This document shows, piece by piece, positions 1 through 9,142 of a DNA stretch of 64,000 bases. Every line of letters begins with the position of its first letter. The stretch's first letter is position 1. This stretch comes from Chitinophagaceae bacterium (GTDB lineage: Bacteria > Bacteroidota > Bacteroidia > Chitinophagales > Chitinophagaceae). The position numbers and the translations under genes are program-made. Where the stretch lies: assembly GCA_026415715.1 (NCBI GenBank), contig JAOAGO010000001.1, forward strand, positions 1 through 64,000, in the 5' to 3' direction. The notes under the pieces are model-generated. The model did not search any database, was not told where the DNA came from, and saw only the letters and a program-made list of their open reading frames with translations.

Positions 1-2
1 TG

Positions 3-3000
3 CCTATACAAGGCCAAACAACGGTATGTCCCGGTTCAGCTACTTCCTATTCACTCCCGGCACTGCCCGGTACGTTTTACAAATGGGTGTTATCAAGCGG
101 AGGAATAATTACGCCTTACGACAGCAATCATAATGTCATTACCATTAACTGGCAAAACATGCCACCCTCTTCGGGCCCGCACACGCTTACCTGCACCTAC
201 ACCAATCCTTATACCGGCTGTAAGGGACAATCAAGCATTCAAATCAACGTTCGGCCGAAATTTCAGTTAAACGGGCCGCAAACTGTTTGCACAAATACCC
301 CGGCTAACTATGTTGCCAACGGACCTGTGGCTACATGGACGTTTACCCCCAACACCGGATTTACCAATACACCCACCAGCCCCGCTTCACAACAGATTAT
401 TTGGAATACACCGGGGAATTATTCCATTACGGTTACACCTCAAAATCCTTCGAATTTCTGTACCAACAGCGCCAGCATCAGTGTAACGGTTAACCCCAAA
501 CCGGTATTGTCGGGCATTAGCGGACCCGCAGTGATTTGTCCCAATCAATCTTATTCCTATAGTGTTACAAGTTCAATGCCGGGAAATATCAACTGGAGTA
601 TTACCGGTGGAGGAACAATAGCGCCATACGGAACAGATAATACTTCAGCCACAGCCCTTTTCTCCGGAAACGGGCCGTGGACGATTACTGCCATTCAAAC
701 CGTAAACGGATGCGCTGATACGTCTAAGCTAACCGTTACGATGGTAAGCCCTCCGCCAGCCATAACCTTAAGCACCAACTCAATTTGTTCGGGCGGTACT
801 GTTACAGCATCCGTAACCGGGCCTGTACCGCCCGGCGGATATATATGGAGCAGCACACCCGGAGCCGTACTCGTTAGCGGACAGGGAACTACTTCAGCTA
901 CTTTTACCGTAAACAGCAATGCTACCATTACTTTATCAAACTGTGTGGGTACTTCAACCGCTAATGTAACTGTAACAACCGTAAACCTATCCGTATCGCA
1001 AACACCCGGTACATGCTCGGCCACACTAACTGCATCCCCTTCAGGAGCAACCTATACCTGGTATTTGAACGGCAATCAGGTGGCCACCGGCAATCCGGTA
1101 ACCGTAACCCAAAACGGGCAGTACGTAGTACATGCTGTTTTTCCGAACGGATGTGTTGCCACCGGTCAAACTGTTGTGAACGGATTGGTAACAGTTAATG
1201 CCGTCATAAATGCTATAGGTAATATTTGTAGTGGTCCGGTTACCTTACAGGTACCTGCTTTGGCCAATTGCTCCAACCCCACCTATCAGTGGAGCAACGG
1301 GGCTACAGGAAATCCTATAACGGTTAATACTCCGGGTACTTATACGGTAACGGTTACCTGCAGTAATGGTTGTTCCGATGTATCGGATCCAATAATCATT
1401 CCTCCGTGTCCCTCGCCTCAAACCTGCGACCCAAAAAAATGCATTAATGATATTACCATAACGGGCATAAATAATTGCAGCAATCCGGTGAATCTTAGTC
1501 TAAATATACCTCCGGGCTGTACTCCGGTGCAAACGTTCTGGCTCTTTGGCGATGGCTCCTCTGGCACCAACGGAACGCATACATACACCTACCCAGGCAC
1601 CTACCTGGTTCATGCTTATATTCAATGCAGCAACGGAACTATATTGTGCGACACAGCCTATGTAACGGTGCCGGCCGTGATTGATTTTACCCATGTGATT
1701 ACCTGCGGTACGAATAGTTGGAATGTGTTGCTTCAGGATGCCACGTTGTTTTTACCGTCGTATGCCGGATATACCCGAAACTGGAGCACAACCTGCGGAA
1801 CCCTGTCCTCTGTTTCAGCAGCTTCGCCCACACTTACCGTCCCTGCGGGTTGCAATCCCACCGTTACGCTTACGATTTCAAAAGGCGGTTGCACCTACAC
1901 CAAAAATTACACTTTTTCATTCCCCAATACGCCATTAAACATCAACGGCCCGTCTTCGGTTTGTGCAGGTACGGTAAATCAGTTCAGCAGCAGTTGGACC
2001 AGCGGCATACTGGCGTACAACTGGAATATGGGCGACGGTACAACAGGAGTTACAAATCCTATTGCACATGCCTATAACGGTTCGGTTACCAACCCTACCA
2101 TTACCCTTTCGGTAAAAGATAAATACGGCTGTGTGCTTACTGCAACGAAACCGGTGACCGTATTAGTACCTCCGAAGCTGAAAATAACACCGGGACCGGT
2201 TGTGAAGGTCTGTCCCGAATGTCCCCCCACTCAAACACTCACGGTAAATAATCCGTCGGCTTACAACGGTTATCAATGGTATCAAAACGGCAACCCCATT
2301 ACGGGAGCAACGTCATCATCTTATACGCTATGTACATTTAATGCATCCGGAAATTATTGGGTTACGGCTACCCATACCGCAACCAATTGCTCCCTGAAAT
2401 CTGATACGGTAGTTGTTTTATACCATCCCAAACCGGTGGCAAAAATTCAAGGCCCGGCCATACATTGCGTAACAGGAAATGCAGGCAGTTCATCTTTCAC
2501 TTTACAAAACAGCGTAAATAATCCCAACTATTCTTACACCTGGTTTGGTTCGGGTCCGGGCAGCATTATCTTCAATCCAAACAATCAACAACAAACTACA
2601 GTTACCGTCAGCGCATTTGGAAACTATGTCATTATTCTAACGGTTACTGATAATACTACCGGTTGCGTGGCTAAGGATACATTCTGCGTATCAGTAAATC
2701 AAAATCCAACCGTTACCATAGCGCCCGGCGGTTACAAATGCGAAGGCATTCTGCATACCTTTAATGTGGTTTCACCGAACAGTAACTATCTGTATGGATG
2801 GAATAACGGAGTTTACGGCACCAGCATGACCACGGGTATGCCGGGCACCTATTTTGCTTACGTGGTAAATCCGGTTTCCGGCTGTACGGGTCAAAGTAAT
2901 CCCGTGTTCATAAAGAAAAGGCCATATCTGGATTTATTCCCTATCGGATGTGATACCTTGTGTGATACGGCAAAATTTGTCATCGTACCGCCTTTGCCAC

Positions 3001-3605
3001 TCGGGCCGGAACAAACCTATAATAGCCTGTATAATATTCAGCGGTATGTAAACAATGCCTATCACAGTACCGGGCCTTCTCTGAATATTGCCGGATGGGC
3101 CGCCGGAAACTATAATATTTATATTGTTGTGAACTTTATCGGAGATACCTGTTCCGCAAAATCCGGAACGTACAATCTTGTGATAAAACCTTGTAAAAAA
3201 TGCAACTGTAAAGACAGTAAGTGGGAGCAAATTCTGATGACAAGTCAACCCGCATCTCAGGGCGGAGTGAAGCTCACCTGCGGAAACACCTATAACCTGA
3301 ATTGCAATCAACCGGTGACTGTTTCAACCACATACGTTTGTAAAGACACGGCTTGTCCGCCCAAAGTCACTTATACCCTTCAGCCGCCTACAGGTTCGGC
3401 ATTAACCGGTAATGCGCCTGTTAATTTTACCCCTACGCAATCCGGCACGTATATACTTACTTTATACGGCTGGTGTAAAGATTTAAAATGCGACAGTTGC
3501 GTAATCAAGTTTAATGTGAAATGTGATACTTTACCTGGTGACTGCTGTAAAGGTGCAACCTGGCGCAAAATCCTTGGTATTATTTCGATGCCGGTGGAAA
3601 AGTAA
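3..3605 (+). CDS. Giant PKD/Ig-like repeat surface protein, N-terminal part (5' end outside the window)
   Basis: The frame is open to the left edge, so the start and any signal peptide lie outside. The visible part is a string of PKD/Ig-like beta domains of roughly 80-100 residues, typically with a Cys-Pro or Cys-x-Gly near the start, a YxWSxG or WxxGDGT core and a GTYTVTVT-like end strand. Such domains build secreted adhesins and surface structures in Bacteroidota. The last part (from 3201) starts a series of Cys-rich modules that continues in the next frame. The stop at 3603 is probably not genuine: the frame that resumes around 3572 reads on through the module (PWYYFDAGGK), so one base appears to be missing near 3571. 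With the following piece about 1605 residues are visible. The function is inferred only from domain type. Confidence 0.85.
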   Translation, partial: PIQGQTTVCPGSATSYSLPALPGTFYKWVLSSGGIITPYDSNHNVITINWQNMPPSSGPHTLTCTYTNPYTGCKGQSSIQINVRPKFQLNGPQTVCTNTPANYVANGPVATWTFTPNTGFTNTPTSPASQQIIWNTPGNYSITVTPQNPSNFCTNSASISVTVNPKPVLSGISGPAVICPNQSYSYSVTSSMPGNINWSITGGGTIAPYGTDNTSATALFSGNGPWTITAIQTVNGCADTSKLTVTMVSPPPAITLSTNSICSGGTVTASVTGPVPPGGYIWSSTPGAVLVSGQGTTSATFTVNSNATITLSNCVGTSTANVTVTTVNLSVSQTPGTCSATLTASPSGATYTWYLNGNQVATGNPVTVTQNGQYVVHAVFPNGCVATGQTVVNGLVTVNAVINAIGNICSGPVTLQVPALANCSNPTYQWSNGATGNPITVNTPGTYTVTVTCSNGCSDVSDPIIIPPCPSPQTCDPKKCINDITITGINNCSNPVNLSLNIPPGCTPVQTFWLFGDGSSGTNGTHTYTYPGTYLVHAYIQCSNGTILCDTAYVTVPAVIDFTHVITCGTNSWNVLLQDATLFLPSYAGYTRNWSTTCGTLSSVSAASPTLTVPAGCNPTVTLTISKGGCTYTKNYTFSFPNTPLNINGPSSVCAGTVNQFSSSWTSGILAYNWNMGDGTTGVTNPIAHAYNGSVTNPTITLSVKDKYGCVLTATKPVTVLVPPKLKITPGPVVKVCPECPPTQTLTVNNPSAYNGYQWYQNGNPITGATSSSYTLCTFNASGNYWVTATHTATNCSLKSDTVVVLYHPKPVAKIQGPAIHCVTGNAGSSSFTLQNSVNNPNYSYTWFGSGPGSIIFNPNNQQQTTVTVSAFGNYVIILTVTDNTTGCVAKDTFCVSVNQNPTVTIAPGGYKCEGILHTFNVVSPNSNYLYGWNNGVYGTSMTTGMPGTYFAYVVNPVSGCTGQSNPVFIKKRPYLDLFPIGCDTLCDTAKFVIVPPLPLGPEQTYNSLYNIQRYVNNAYHSTGPSLNIAGWAAGNYNIYIVVNFIGDTCSAKSGTYNLVIKPCKKCNCKDSKWEQILMTSQPASQGGVKLTCGNTYNLNCNQPVTVSTTYVCKDTACPPKVTYTLQPPTGSALTGNAPVNFTPTQSGTYILTLYGWCKDLKCDSCVIKFNVKCDTLPGDCCKGATWRKILGIISMPVEK

Positions 3606-4270
3606 CTGAACCCAAAAAAGTAGATTGCCTTAATCCCAATGTGCCTGTTTTAACCATCAGCGGCGACCTTTGTAAATTACCCCTTGTAGTAGGAAGTAGT
3701 ATTAAGTGTCCGCCCGGATGTCAATCCGCCGATTCAGTTTTTGTTTATAATAACATTACTTCAGCCTTGGTATTAAGCGGCCCTTCGCCTTTAAGCATTT
3801 CAGGCCTTGCCAACGGCACTTATACCATCGTATGGAACGGATATTGCAACGGCCAGCTTTGCTTAACCTGTAAAATGCTGCTACGTGTGGATTGTAAGGA
3901 GGAGGAGTGTAATTGTAGAGGAAGCTCTTGGGGTGAAATTAGTTTAGGCCCGCCCGGTGGCGGAGTGCCGATGGATAAAATAGTAGTGCCTGCGAATCCT
4001 CCTGTTGGACAAATTCTTAAATGTGGTAATACATATCCGCTGAAATGCAATCAGCCCGTTACCGTAAATGCTAACTACAACTGTCCGGATCCTGCGAATT
4101 GTCCGCCTAAGGTAACCTACAGCCTCCAGCCTCCGGGTGGCCCTGCTTTAACCGGAAATGCACCCATCACATTTACTCCCAACCAAACCGGTACTTATAC
4201 CCTTACACTTTACGGTTGGTGTGGAAATAAAATTTGTGATAGTTGTAAGGTGATATTTAAAACAGAGTGT
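3201..4270 (+). repeat. Three tandem Cys-rich protein modules
   Basis: Modules lie at 3201-3531, 3543-3895 and 3908-4270, each about 110-121 codons. All begin with a Cys-x-Cys-basic-(D/G)-x-x-Trp signature and end with GTYx(I/L), then G(W/Y)C, then C(D/L)(S/T)C and a final Cys. Modules 1 and 3 also share CGNTYxLxCNQPVTV and CPPKVTY segments. The likely missing base near 3571 falls at the start of module 2. The spacing suggests conserved disulfides in an extracellular protein. Confidence 0.75.
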
Positions 4271-4819
4271 CCCAAACCGGATTCCACCTGCTGTCCGTAC
4301 AAAATCACCGTAAACACAACCGGCAGCAACATGAGTTATAACACCGGCTGGAATGCCAGTGTGCTTACCCAACAGTTCAGCATCAGCGGGCTGGCCGGTG
4401 TACCGATTACCGAAGTAAGGGTCGAAGTAGTGAGCTATACCATTACCGATAACTACAACAAAGAGTGCATGCGCTGTGTAAATCTGCCCTTTACCTGGGC
4501 CAGTGCACAATCGGCTACGAATCTGGGTAATCCATCCGTATCGCCGGCAATAACTTTGTTTAATACATCCGTACATCCTTTCAATCCAACGGGAGCAGGA
4601 CAGTATAAAAATCCGCGGGAAGTGGTGTGGAGCAGCAGCAATCCTTTCCAAATCAGCAACGGTTCAATGGTGAGTATCAGCTATTTGCTGCCGCCGCCTC
4701 CGGGTATTGATTGTTGTGAACTGAAAGGAAGAATTTGTGTGAAATTTATTTTCAGGGATAAAGAGTGTAAGGAATGTGAGGTAATAAATTGTTTTGATTT
4801 TCTCATTAAGAAAAAATAA
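3641..4819 (+). CDS. Giant PKD/Ig-like surface protein, C-terminal part after frameshift
   Basis: This frame continues the previous protein; the reported GTG at 3641 is only the first start codon after the frame change and coding really resumes near 3572. It holds the rest of the second Cys-rich module and a complete third one (3908-4270). Each module opens with C-x-C-[KR]-x-[SA]-x-W and closes with GTY, an aromatic strand and paired cysteines (CDSC or CLTC). From about 4285 there is a different C-terminal domain of about 175 residues with further cysteine pairs (CCPYK, CMRC, CKECE) ending in a lysine tail. I cannot match that domain to a known type IX sorting domain. The barrel gene at 5005 follows on the same strand. 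Confidence 0.8.
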   Translation: MPVLTISGDLCKLPLVVGSSIKCPPGCQSADSVFVYNNITSALVLSGPSPLSISGLANGTYTIVWNGYCNGQLCLTCKMLLRVDCKEEECNCRGSSWGEISLGPPGGGVPMDKIVVPANPPVGQILKCGNTYPLKCNQPVTVNANYNCPDPANCPPKVTYSLQPPGGPALTGNAPITFTPNQTGTYTLTLYGWCGNKICDSCKVIFKTECPKPDSTCCPYKITVNTTGSNMSYNTGWNASVLTQQFSISGLAGVPITEVRVEVVSYTITDNYNKECMRCVNLPFTWASAQSATNLGNPSVSPAITLFNTSVHPFNPTGAGQYKNPREVVWSSSNPFQISNGSMVSISYLLPPPPGIDCCELKGRICVKFIFRDKECKECEVINCFDFLIKKK

Positions 4820-5004
4820 TTTTTTTAAAATATGATAACAAAAATTGAATGTAAAAAAACTCATAATTAACAATCCGATAGATGATAGGTTAAACGAAAA
4901 AACAGTTTATCACCAAAATCGGAAAACAATTCAAAGCTCAATATATGTGTGGCCATGATGAAACCGAAAAGAAAAACAATTCATAACATTAAGAAGTAAA
5001 GCTT

Positions 5005-6729
5005 ATGCTGAAACGTATATTTATCCTTCTTTTTATGTTGGCGGGATATTACTCAGTATCCCGTGCACAAACCGAATCTGCCGACAAAAAATTCAAAGTC
5101 AGGGGAAGGGTCGGCGTAACTTACGAACATTATGCCCTTGACCGCACTCCTGACGGCTGGCCGGGATTTCCACCCCGTAAGCCCTGGAATCAGGTTCGGT
5201 TTAACTGGGCACCCGAGTTTCAGTTTCCCAAATGGAGGCTTCCCGTAAATTTCAACTTCGCCACAACGCCCACCAATTTTGTAGGCCCCTTCAGCGGTAT
5301 TCAGAAGCAAAGTTTTTCGCAGTATATTACCAATCCCATGAACAATTTTGCCCTGAATCCGACATTTCAATGGGGTGAAATACAATTAGGGACACAATAC
5401 CTGAATTATTCTGAACTCAGTACGGGGGATATCGGAATATTCGGCGCCGGTTTTGATCTCAGGCCGAAAACCTATCGCATAAAATTTTTCGGAGGCATAT
5501 CCAATCAGGCAGTCAATTTTTTTAATATCCCGGGCATTGACGGCGCTTACCGCCGCTGGAACTGGATGTTTCAACTGGGCAAAGAAAAAGAAGGAAAATA
5601 TTCTTTTGCCGTCAACTTTGTAAAAGGAAAAGACGATGTGAATTCCGTGACCAGCGTCGGGCCGAACATTAAGCCTCAGGAAGGCATTACCATGAGCGTT
5701 GTGAGCAAAGTACATTTTGCAAAAGCATGGTATGTTTCTGCCGAAGGAGCGCAATCTATCTTTACGCAAGACCTGAATCAGCCCGCCGACCCCGACAAAC
5801 CTTCTCTGAAGCCTTTTATTAAAGGTTATACTTCTACCCGAAAAGATTATGCGGGCAGTGCAGCGTTGGGAAGAAACGGTAAACGTTTTGATATCTCTTT
5901 ACGAAGTAAATATATAGGGGCCGGATTCCGAACTACGGGATTTCCTTTCATGCTTCCCGACCGGTTAGACCTGACAGTGAATACCCGGCTATTGGCATGG
6001 AAAAACAAAGACGGGGTGGACAGAATGAATATTACGGCCAGCGCCGGACAACGAATCAACAACCTCAGCAGTAATACGGTCAGAGCCAAACAATTCATTG
6101 GCAACCTGAACTGGTTCACACAGTTTAACGAGCACTGGAGCCTGAATATAAACTACAACAATTTCGGATTTCAGACCCCAAGCGGCTTTAACCCTTACGG
6201 AATAAAAAATGTGAGCAACGATTTCGGCATTAATCCGTCATATTCTTTCAGCACGGAAAAAATGATACACTTTTTCAGCCTGAGTTATAACTACAGCAAA
6301 TACGATGAAAGAGACGTGGTTACGGGTAATACCACGACAAATAATACCCACTCAGCCATGCTGAGCTGGACCCCCACCTTTCTGAAAAAGAATATTACGC
6401 CCGACTTCAGCGTGTTGTACTTCCGGAACACGCTGCCGGGATTCCGTTTTACAATTTTGTCATTTAATGCGGGTTTATCTTTACCGGATATAAAAAATAA
6501 GCTGAGCTTGCGGGCTCAGGCACAGTATCAATACAGCAAAAACAATACTTTCACGCCTAATCATAATGTGGTTGGGTCGCTGAATGCAGACTGGAAACTG
6601 ACAAAAAAACTAATCTGGAATTTTTATGCCGCTACAAACCGTTTCCGGTACGGAAATGAAACCACGCCTCAGAATGCCGGTTATCTTGAATCTGATTTCC
6701 GTACCGGATTTCAATACCGATTTGATTAA
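5005..6729 (+). CDS. Outer-membrane beta-barrel protein
   Basis: The first 22 residues are a typical Sec signal peptide (MLKRIFILLFMLAGYYSVSRAQ). The mature chain of about 550 residues consists of alternating short amphipathic strands rich in Tyr, Phe, Asn and Gly, and ends in FRTGFQYRFD. This pattern is typical of Bacteroidota outer-membrane barrels. There is no TonB plug. It lies about 185 bases after the giant PKD protein and 16 bases before the repeat-bearing secreted protein, so the three genes probably work together. It could be an anchor or export channel for its neighbours, but that rests on position only. Confidence 0.75.
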   Translation: MLKRIFILLFMLAGYYSVSRAQTESADKKFKVRGRVGVTYEHYALDRTPDGWPGFPPRKPWNQVRFNWAPEFQFPKWRLPVNFNFATTPTNFVGPFSGIQKQSFSQYITNPMNNFALNPTFQWGEIQLGTQYLNYSELSTGDIGIFGAGFDLRPKTYRIKFFGGISNQAVNFFNIPGIDGAYRRWNWMFQLGKEKEGKYSFAVNFVKGKDDVNSVTSVGPNIKPQEGITMSVVSKVHFAKAWYVSAEGAQSIFTQDLNQPADPDKPSLKPFIKGYTSTRKDYAGSAALGRNGKRFDISLRSKYIGAGFRTTGFPFMLPDRLDLTVNTRLLAWKNKDGVDRMNITASAGQRINNLSSNTVRAKQFIGNLNWFTQFNEHWSLNINYNNFGFQTPSGFNPYGIKNVSNDFGINPSYSFSTEKMIHFFSLSYNYSKYDERDVVTGNTTTNNTHSAMLSWTPTFLKKNITPDFSVLYFRNTLPGFRFTILSFNAGLSLPDIKNKLSLRAQAQYQYSKNNTFTPNHNVVGSLNADWKLTKKLIWNFYAATNRFRYGNETTPQNAGYLESDFRTGFQYRFD

Positions 6730-6745
6730 CAAAAAATAAATTTTT

Positions 6746-8119
6746 ATGAAAAGATTATTTTTCTTTCTTGTTTTTATTCAATGCGTAACCGGACTTTCTT
6801 CCCAATTAATTCAGTCGGTAACATTAAGCCCCAATCCACCCGGAAATGTTTCCGATTGGTTTGGGAAAAGGGAAATTTTCAGTTATATCATCACCAATAA
6901 TACAGGGGCCGTACGCCGAGTGGTTGTTAAAGCAGAAATAAAAAATGCTTCCGGCGATGTTATCGGAGCCAGTAATCTGAGCTTATCGCCTACGATTTCC
7001 ATTTCAGGCTCACCGGTTATTTTGGATGCCAGAGAAGTATTTGCCCGGGAATACTTTTCGTTCAGGGGATCTTATGCGTCCGCACTCAGCCGCACGGGTT
7101 CGCTTCCGTCAGAAAACTATCAGTTATGTTTACAGTTGGTAACTCCGGTTGATTTTCGTCCTGCTTCTGAAGTGGTTTGCCGTAGTTTCCGTACCGCCGC
7201 CTATCAACCTCCTTATCCGATGTGGCCGTCCGACGAACTTGAATTGGACGCGGTAAAAGCTCAACAGGCTATAATTTTCCGATGGACACCCGTTTCACCG
7301 GCTCCTCCGCAACCTGTTATTTACGAATTGGTGGTTACAGAGGTATTACCTCATCAAACTCCTATGCAGGCTTTTCGCAGCAACCAACCATTACTGGTGA
7401 AACAGATTACCGGTTCTACACAATATATTTGGCAGCCCCAGTTGAATTTGACAACGGCATGTTGTGGTGAGAATAGCGGAAAGAATAATATTAAAAAAGG
7501 TACGGCCGACATAAATGGTAATGATAATTTATCAAGCGATCGCAAAGTACGAAGCGCAGCCAAAGCAGTGGAAGATGACGAAAACCAATCCGGTGAGCGT
7601 AAAGTCCGCAGTGCAGCCAAAGTCGTTGATGACGGTGAGCAAAGCGGCGAACGCAAAGTCCGCAGCGCAGCTAAAGTGGTGGATGACGGTGAGCAAAGCG
7701 GTGAACGCAAAGTCCGCAGCGCAGCCAAAGTCGTTGATGATGGTGAAATAGGAAACGAACGAAAAGTACGAAGCGCTGCCAAAGCAGTAGATGACGATGA
7801 GCAAAGCGGCGAACGCAAAGTCCGCAGTGCGGCTAAAGTCGTTGATGACGGCGAAACCGGAAACGAACGAAAAGTTCGAAGCGCTGCCAAGGTGGTAGAT
7901 GATGCGGATGACCAAAATGGAGATCCTGATGCAGATACTAAAAAAACGGGAAATACTGAAAAGGTGATTTTCCGCACTTTTGTGTGGGGTGTGAGAGCAA
8001 GAACGTCATGGGGTTATATTATCGGAAATCAGGATGCAGGGAGTGACGGCTTTTTACAGGTGTCCCGATTTAAGACCCGACATGATACGGAGAAGAATTC
8101 CATTTCAAATATCAGATAA
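6746..8119 (+). CDS. Secreted Fn3/TANFOR-like protein with seven 18-residue repeats
   Basis: A signal peptide (MKRLFFFLVFIQCVTGLSSQ) is followed by two beta-rich parts. The first (to about residue 155) contains NYQLCLQLV and EVVCRSF, a pattern I associate with extracellular TANFOR-type proteins of Bacteroidota. The second resembles a fibronectin-III fold: IIFRWTPVSP, YELVVTEV and later FVWGVRART. Between its middle and final strands sits an insertion of seven tandem repeats with the core RKVRSAAK plus an acidic VVDDGE. The repeats are charged and probably helical or flexible. The gene follows the barrel gene by 16 bases and ends at a strong hairpin terminator. Open frames on the opposite strand over the repeats are by-products of the 54-bp period. 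Confidence 0.75.
   Translation: MKRLFFFLVFIQCVTGLSSQLIQSVTLSPNPPGNVSDWFGKREIFSYIITNNTGAVRRVVVKAEIKNASGDVIGASNLSLSPTISISGSPVILDAREVFAREYFSFRGSYASALSRTGSLPSENYQLCLQLVTPVDFRPASEVVCRSFRTAAYQPPYPMWPSDELELDAVKAQQAIIFRWTPVSPAPPQPVIYELVVTEVLPHQTPMQAFRSNQPLLVKQITGSTQYIWQPQLNLTTACCGENSGKNNIKKGTADINGNDNLSSDRKVRSAAKAVEDDENQSGERKVRSAAKVVDDGEQSGERKVRSAAKVVDDGEQSGERKVRSAAKVVDDGEIGNERKVRSAAKAVDDDEQSGERKVRSAAKVVDDGETGNERKVRSAAKVVDDADDQNGDPDADTKKTGNTEKVIFRTFVWGVRARTSWGYIIGNQDAGSDGFLQVSRFKTRHDTEKNSISNIR
7532..7915 (+). repeat. Seven tandem 54-bp coding repeats
   Basis: Units start at 7532, 7589, 7643, 7697, 7751, 7805 and 7859. The five inner units are 54 bp; the first and last are 57 bp. Each encodes (S/G)(G/N)ERKVRSAAK(V/A)VDD(G/D)E(Q/I/T). 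Units 2-4 are nearly identical at the DNA level, so recent copying or slippage is likely. Units 5 and 7 share the GNERKVRSAAK variant and use aaagtacgaagc-type codons where the others use aaagtccgcagc, which suggests two sub-families that spread by duplication. Confidence 0.95.
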
Positions 8120-8141
8120 CGCAGCGAAGAATGTATGTAAA

Positions 8142-8170
8142 AAGGCCGGCGCTGTTTGCCGGCCTTCTTT
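8142..8170. terminator. Bidirectional hairpin terminator between convergent genes
   Basis: AAGGCCGGC at 8142-8150 pairs perfectly with GCCGGCCTT at 8158-8166 across a 7-base loop. It is flanked by an A-run on the left and CTTTGTTT on the right, so it can end transcripts from both the 6746-8119 gene and the minus-strand gene ending at 8173. Confidence 0.85.
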
Positions 8171-8172
8171 GT

Positions 8173-8652
8173 TTAAAGTTTGACCTTCAGCAGCGAGTCG
8201 GCCTTTGAAAGGCTTCTAAAAATATCTTCTTTAACCTTGTTCACCTTAACTTTTTCATCCATCAGATACTTCATTCGCCGCTCCATATTTTCTTTAGCCG
8301 AATCAACGCTGAATTCATCCATCCATTTATCCATCCCCTGAATCGCATTGCGCAGCTCTATGACGGTTTTATCAACCTGTTCCTTATAAGGGGCCAGTTT
8401 TTGTTTCACGGCGGCGCTCAGTTTGCTTATGGAGTCAGAAAGAGAAGACAATTTTTTTTCCATTTCTTTTAGTTTGCCGTACCTGGCCATCCCGTCATCG
8501 TGTCCCTGCATAACTTCTTCAAAAAGGCTGTCTTCTGCCGTTTGAGGATTTTTAGCCGCATGATGATGCCCGTGCTGATTTCCCGTGCCTTTATTTTTGC
8601 AGGCGATGACATACAATGATAAAGCCAGCAGAATTGGTAAAAGAATTTTCAT
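8173..8652 (-). CDS. Small helical lipoprotein of unknown function
   Basis: The N-terminus is a lipoprotein signal: MKILLPILLALSLYVIAC, with the lipidated Cys at residue 18. A short His-rich stretch (GHHHAAK) follows. The rest is almost entirely charged helix with heptad character (KLKEMEKKLSSLSDSISKLS and similar), suggesting a coiled-coil bundle in the periplasm. Length is 159 residues. It starts 11 bases after the stop of the upstream minus-strand gene (8664-9053), so the two form an operon. The His stretch could bind a metal, but nothing else supports that. I do not recognise the family beyond general Bacteroidota hypothetical lipoproteins. Confidence 0.7.
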   Translation of the reverse strand: MKILLPILLALSLYVIACKNKGTGNQHGHHHAAKNPQTAEDSLFEEVMQGHDDGMARYGKLKEMEKKLSSLSDSISKLSAAVKQKLAPYKEQVDKTVIELRNAIQGMDKWMDEFSVDSAKENMERRMKYLMDEKVKVNKVKEDIFRSLSKADSLLKVKL

Positions 8653-8663
8653 AAAATCTGATT

Positions 8664-9053
8664 TTAATCTTCACATTCTTCCATGATTTCATGAAATGTA
8701 TCATGCAAGGCGTTTAGTTTTTCGGTAATGTCTTTGTCGGATGCGGATTTTTTTACCGCTTTATCCACTTCTTTGGCTTGTTTTATCAGTTTTCGCAACG
8801 ATTTTTTTATGGCTTTTTTGTTATAACCGGCCGGCGGGGTGGAGTTTTTCCATGCTATGGCCCGGGAAACGAGTTCTGCGCTTCGGGTTTTCACCGGTTC
8901 CATATTACCTTTTTCTGCGCTGTGAAAGGTTTTGCCCATCACTTCATGAAATGATTCCATTTCGGCCCATTTTTCTTTTTTTTGAGACCAGCTCTTTGAT
9001 GGGAGCGACAAAGTAAAAACCAATAAAACGGTTAGCGGAATGACATATCTCAT
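8664..9053 (-). CDS. Small secreted helical protein of unknown function
   Basis: The start is placed at ATG 9053 (MRYVIPLTVLLVF...) rather than further upstream, because a perfect Bacteroidota -7 element (TATCTTTG, 9073-9080 minus) lies inside the longer reading frame and the shorter form begins directly with a signal peptide. The mature part of about 105 residues is helical and basic, with FHEVMGKTFHSAEKG near the start and LHDTFHEIMEECED at the end. The two FHE(V/I)M segments could be an internal repeat of a helical-bundle fold. It is the first gene of a two-gene operon with the His-rich lipoprotein downstream. No function can be assigned. Confidence 0.7.
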   Translation of the reverse strand: MRYVIPLTVLLVFTLSLPSKSWSQKKEKWAEMESFHEVMGKTFHSAEKGNMEPVKTRSAELVSRAIAWKNSTPPAGYNKKAIKKSLRKLIKQAKEVDKAVKKSASDKDITEKLNALHDTFHEIMEECED

Positions 9054-9072
9054 AATTAAACATTTGCGACGG

Positions 9073-9080
9073 CAAAGATA
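9073..9080 (-). promoter_or_regulatory. -7 promoter element, TAnnTTTG type
   Basis: TATCTTTG on the minus strand, 20 bases before ATG 9053, matches the known Bacteroidota sigma-A -7 consensus TAnnTTTG. It drives the two-gene operon 9053-8173 and decides its start. Confidence 0.6.
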
Positions 9081-9116
9081 CAAGTTGAAACATGAAAAAG
9101 AAATGAGTTCGGGGAA

Positions 9117-9136
9117 TTGTATCGGAAGCGATACAA
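9117..9136. other. Perfect 8-bp hairpin with GAAG loop
   Basis: TTGTATCG (9117-9124) pairs with CGATACAA (9129-9136) around a GAAG loop. It lies downstream of the minus-strand gene 9330-10337 and upstream of the promoter at 9080. No T-run follows on the minus strand, so it is at best a weak terminator. Confidence 0.4.
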
Positions 9137-9142
9137 AAGGCC

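Noticed and set aside
4820-5004. Search for a terminator after the giant PKD protein
   Set aside because: Only A/T-rich runs are present, with no stable stem. The barrel gene may be read through from upstream.
7354-7977. Long minus-strand open frames over the 54-bp repeats (207 and 127 codons)
   Set aside because: They arise because a 54-bp repeat without stops in one unit stays open in all units. The plus strand carries the signal peptide and domain sequence.
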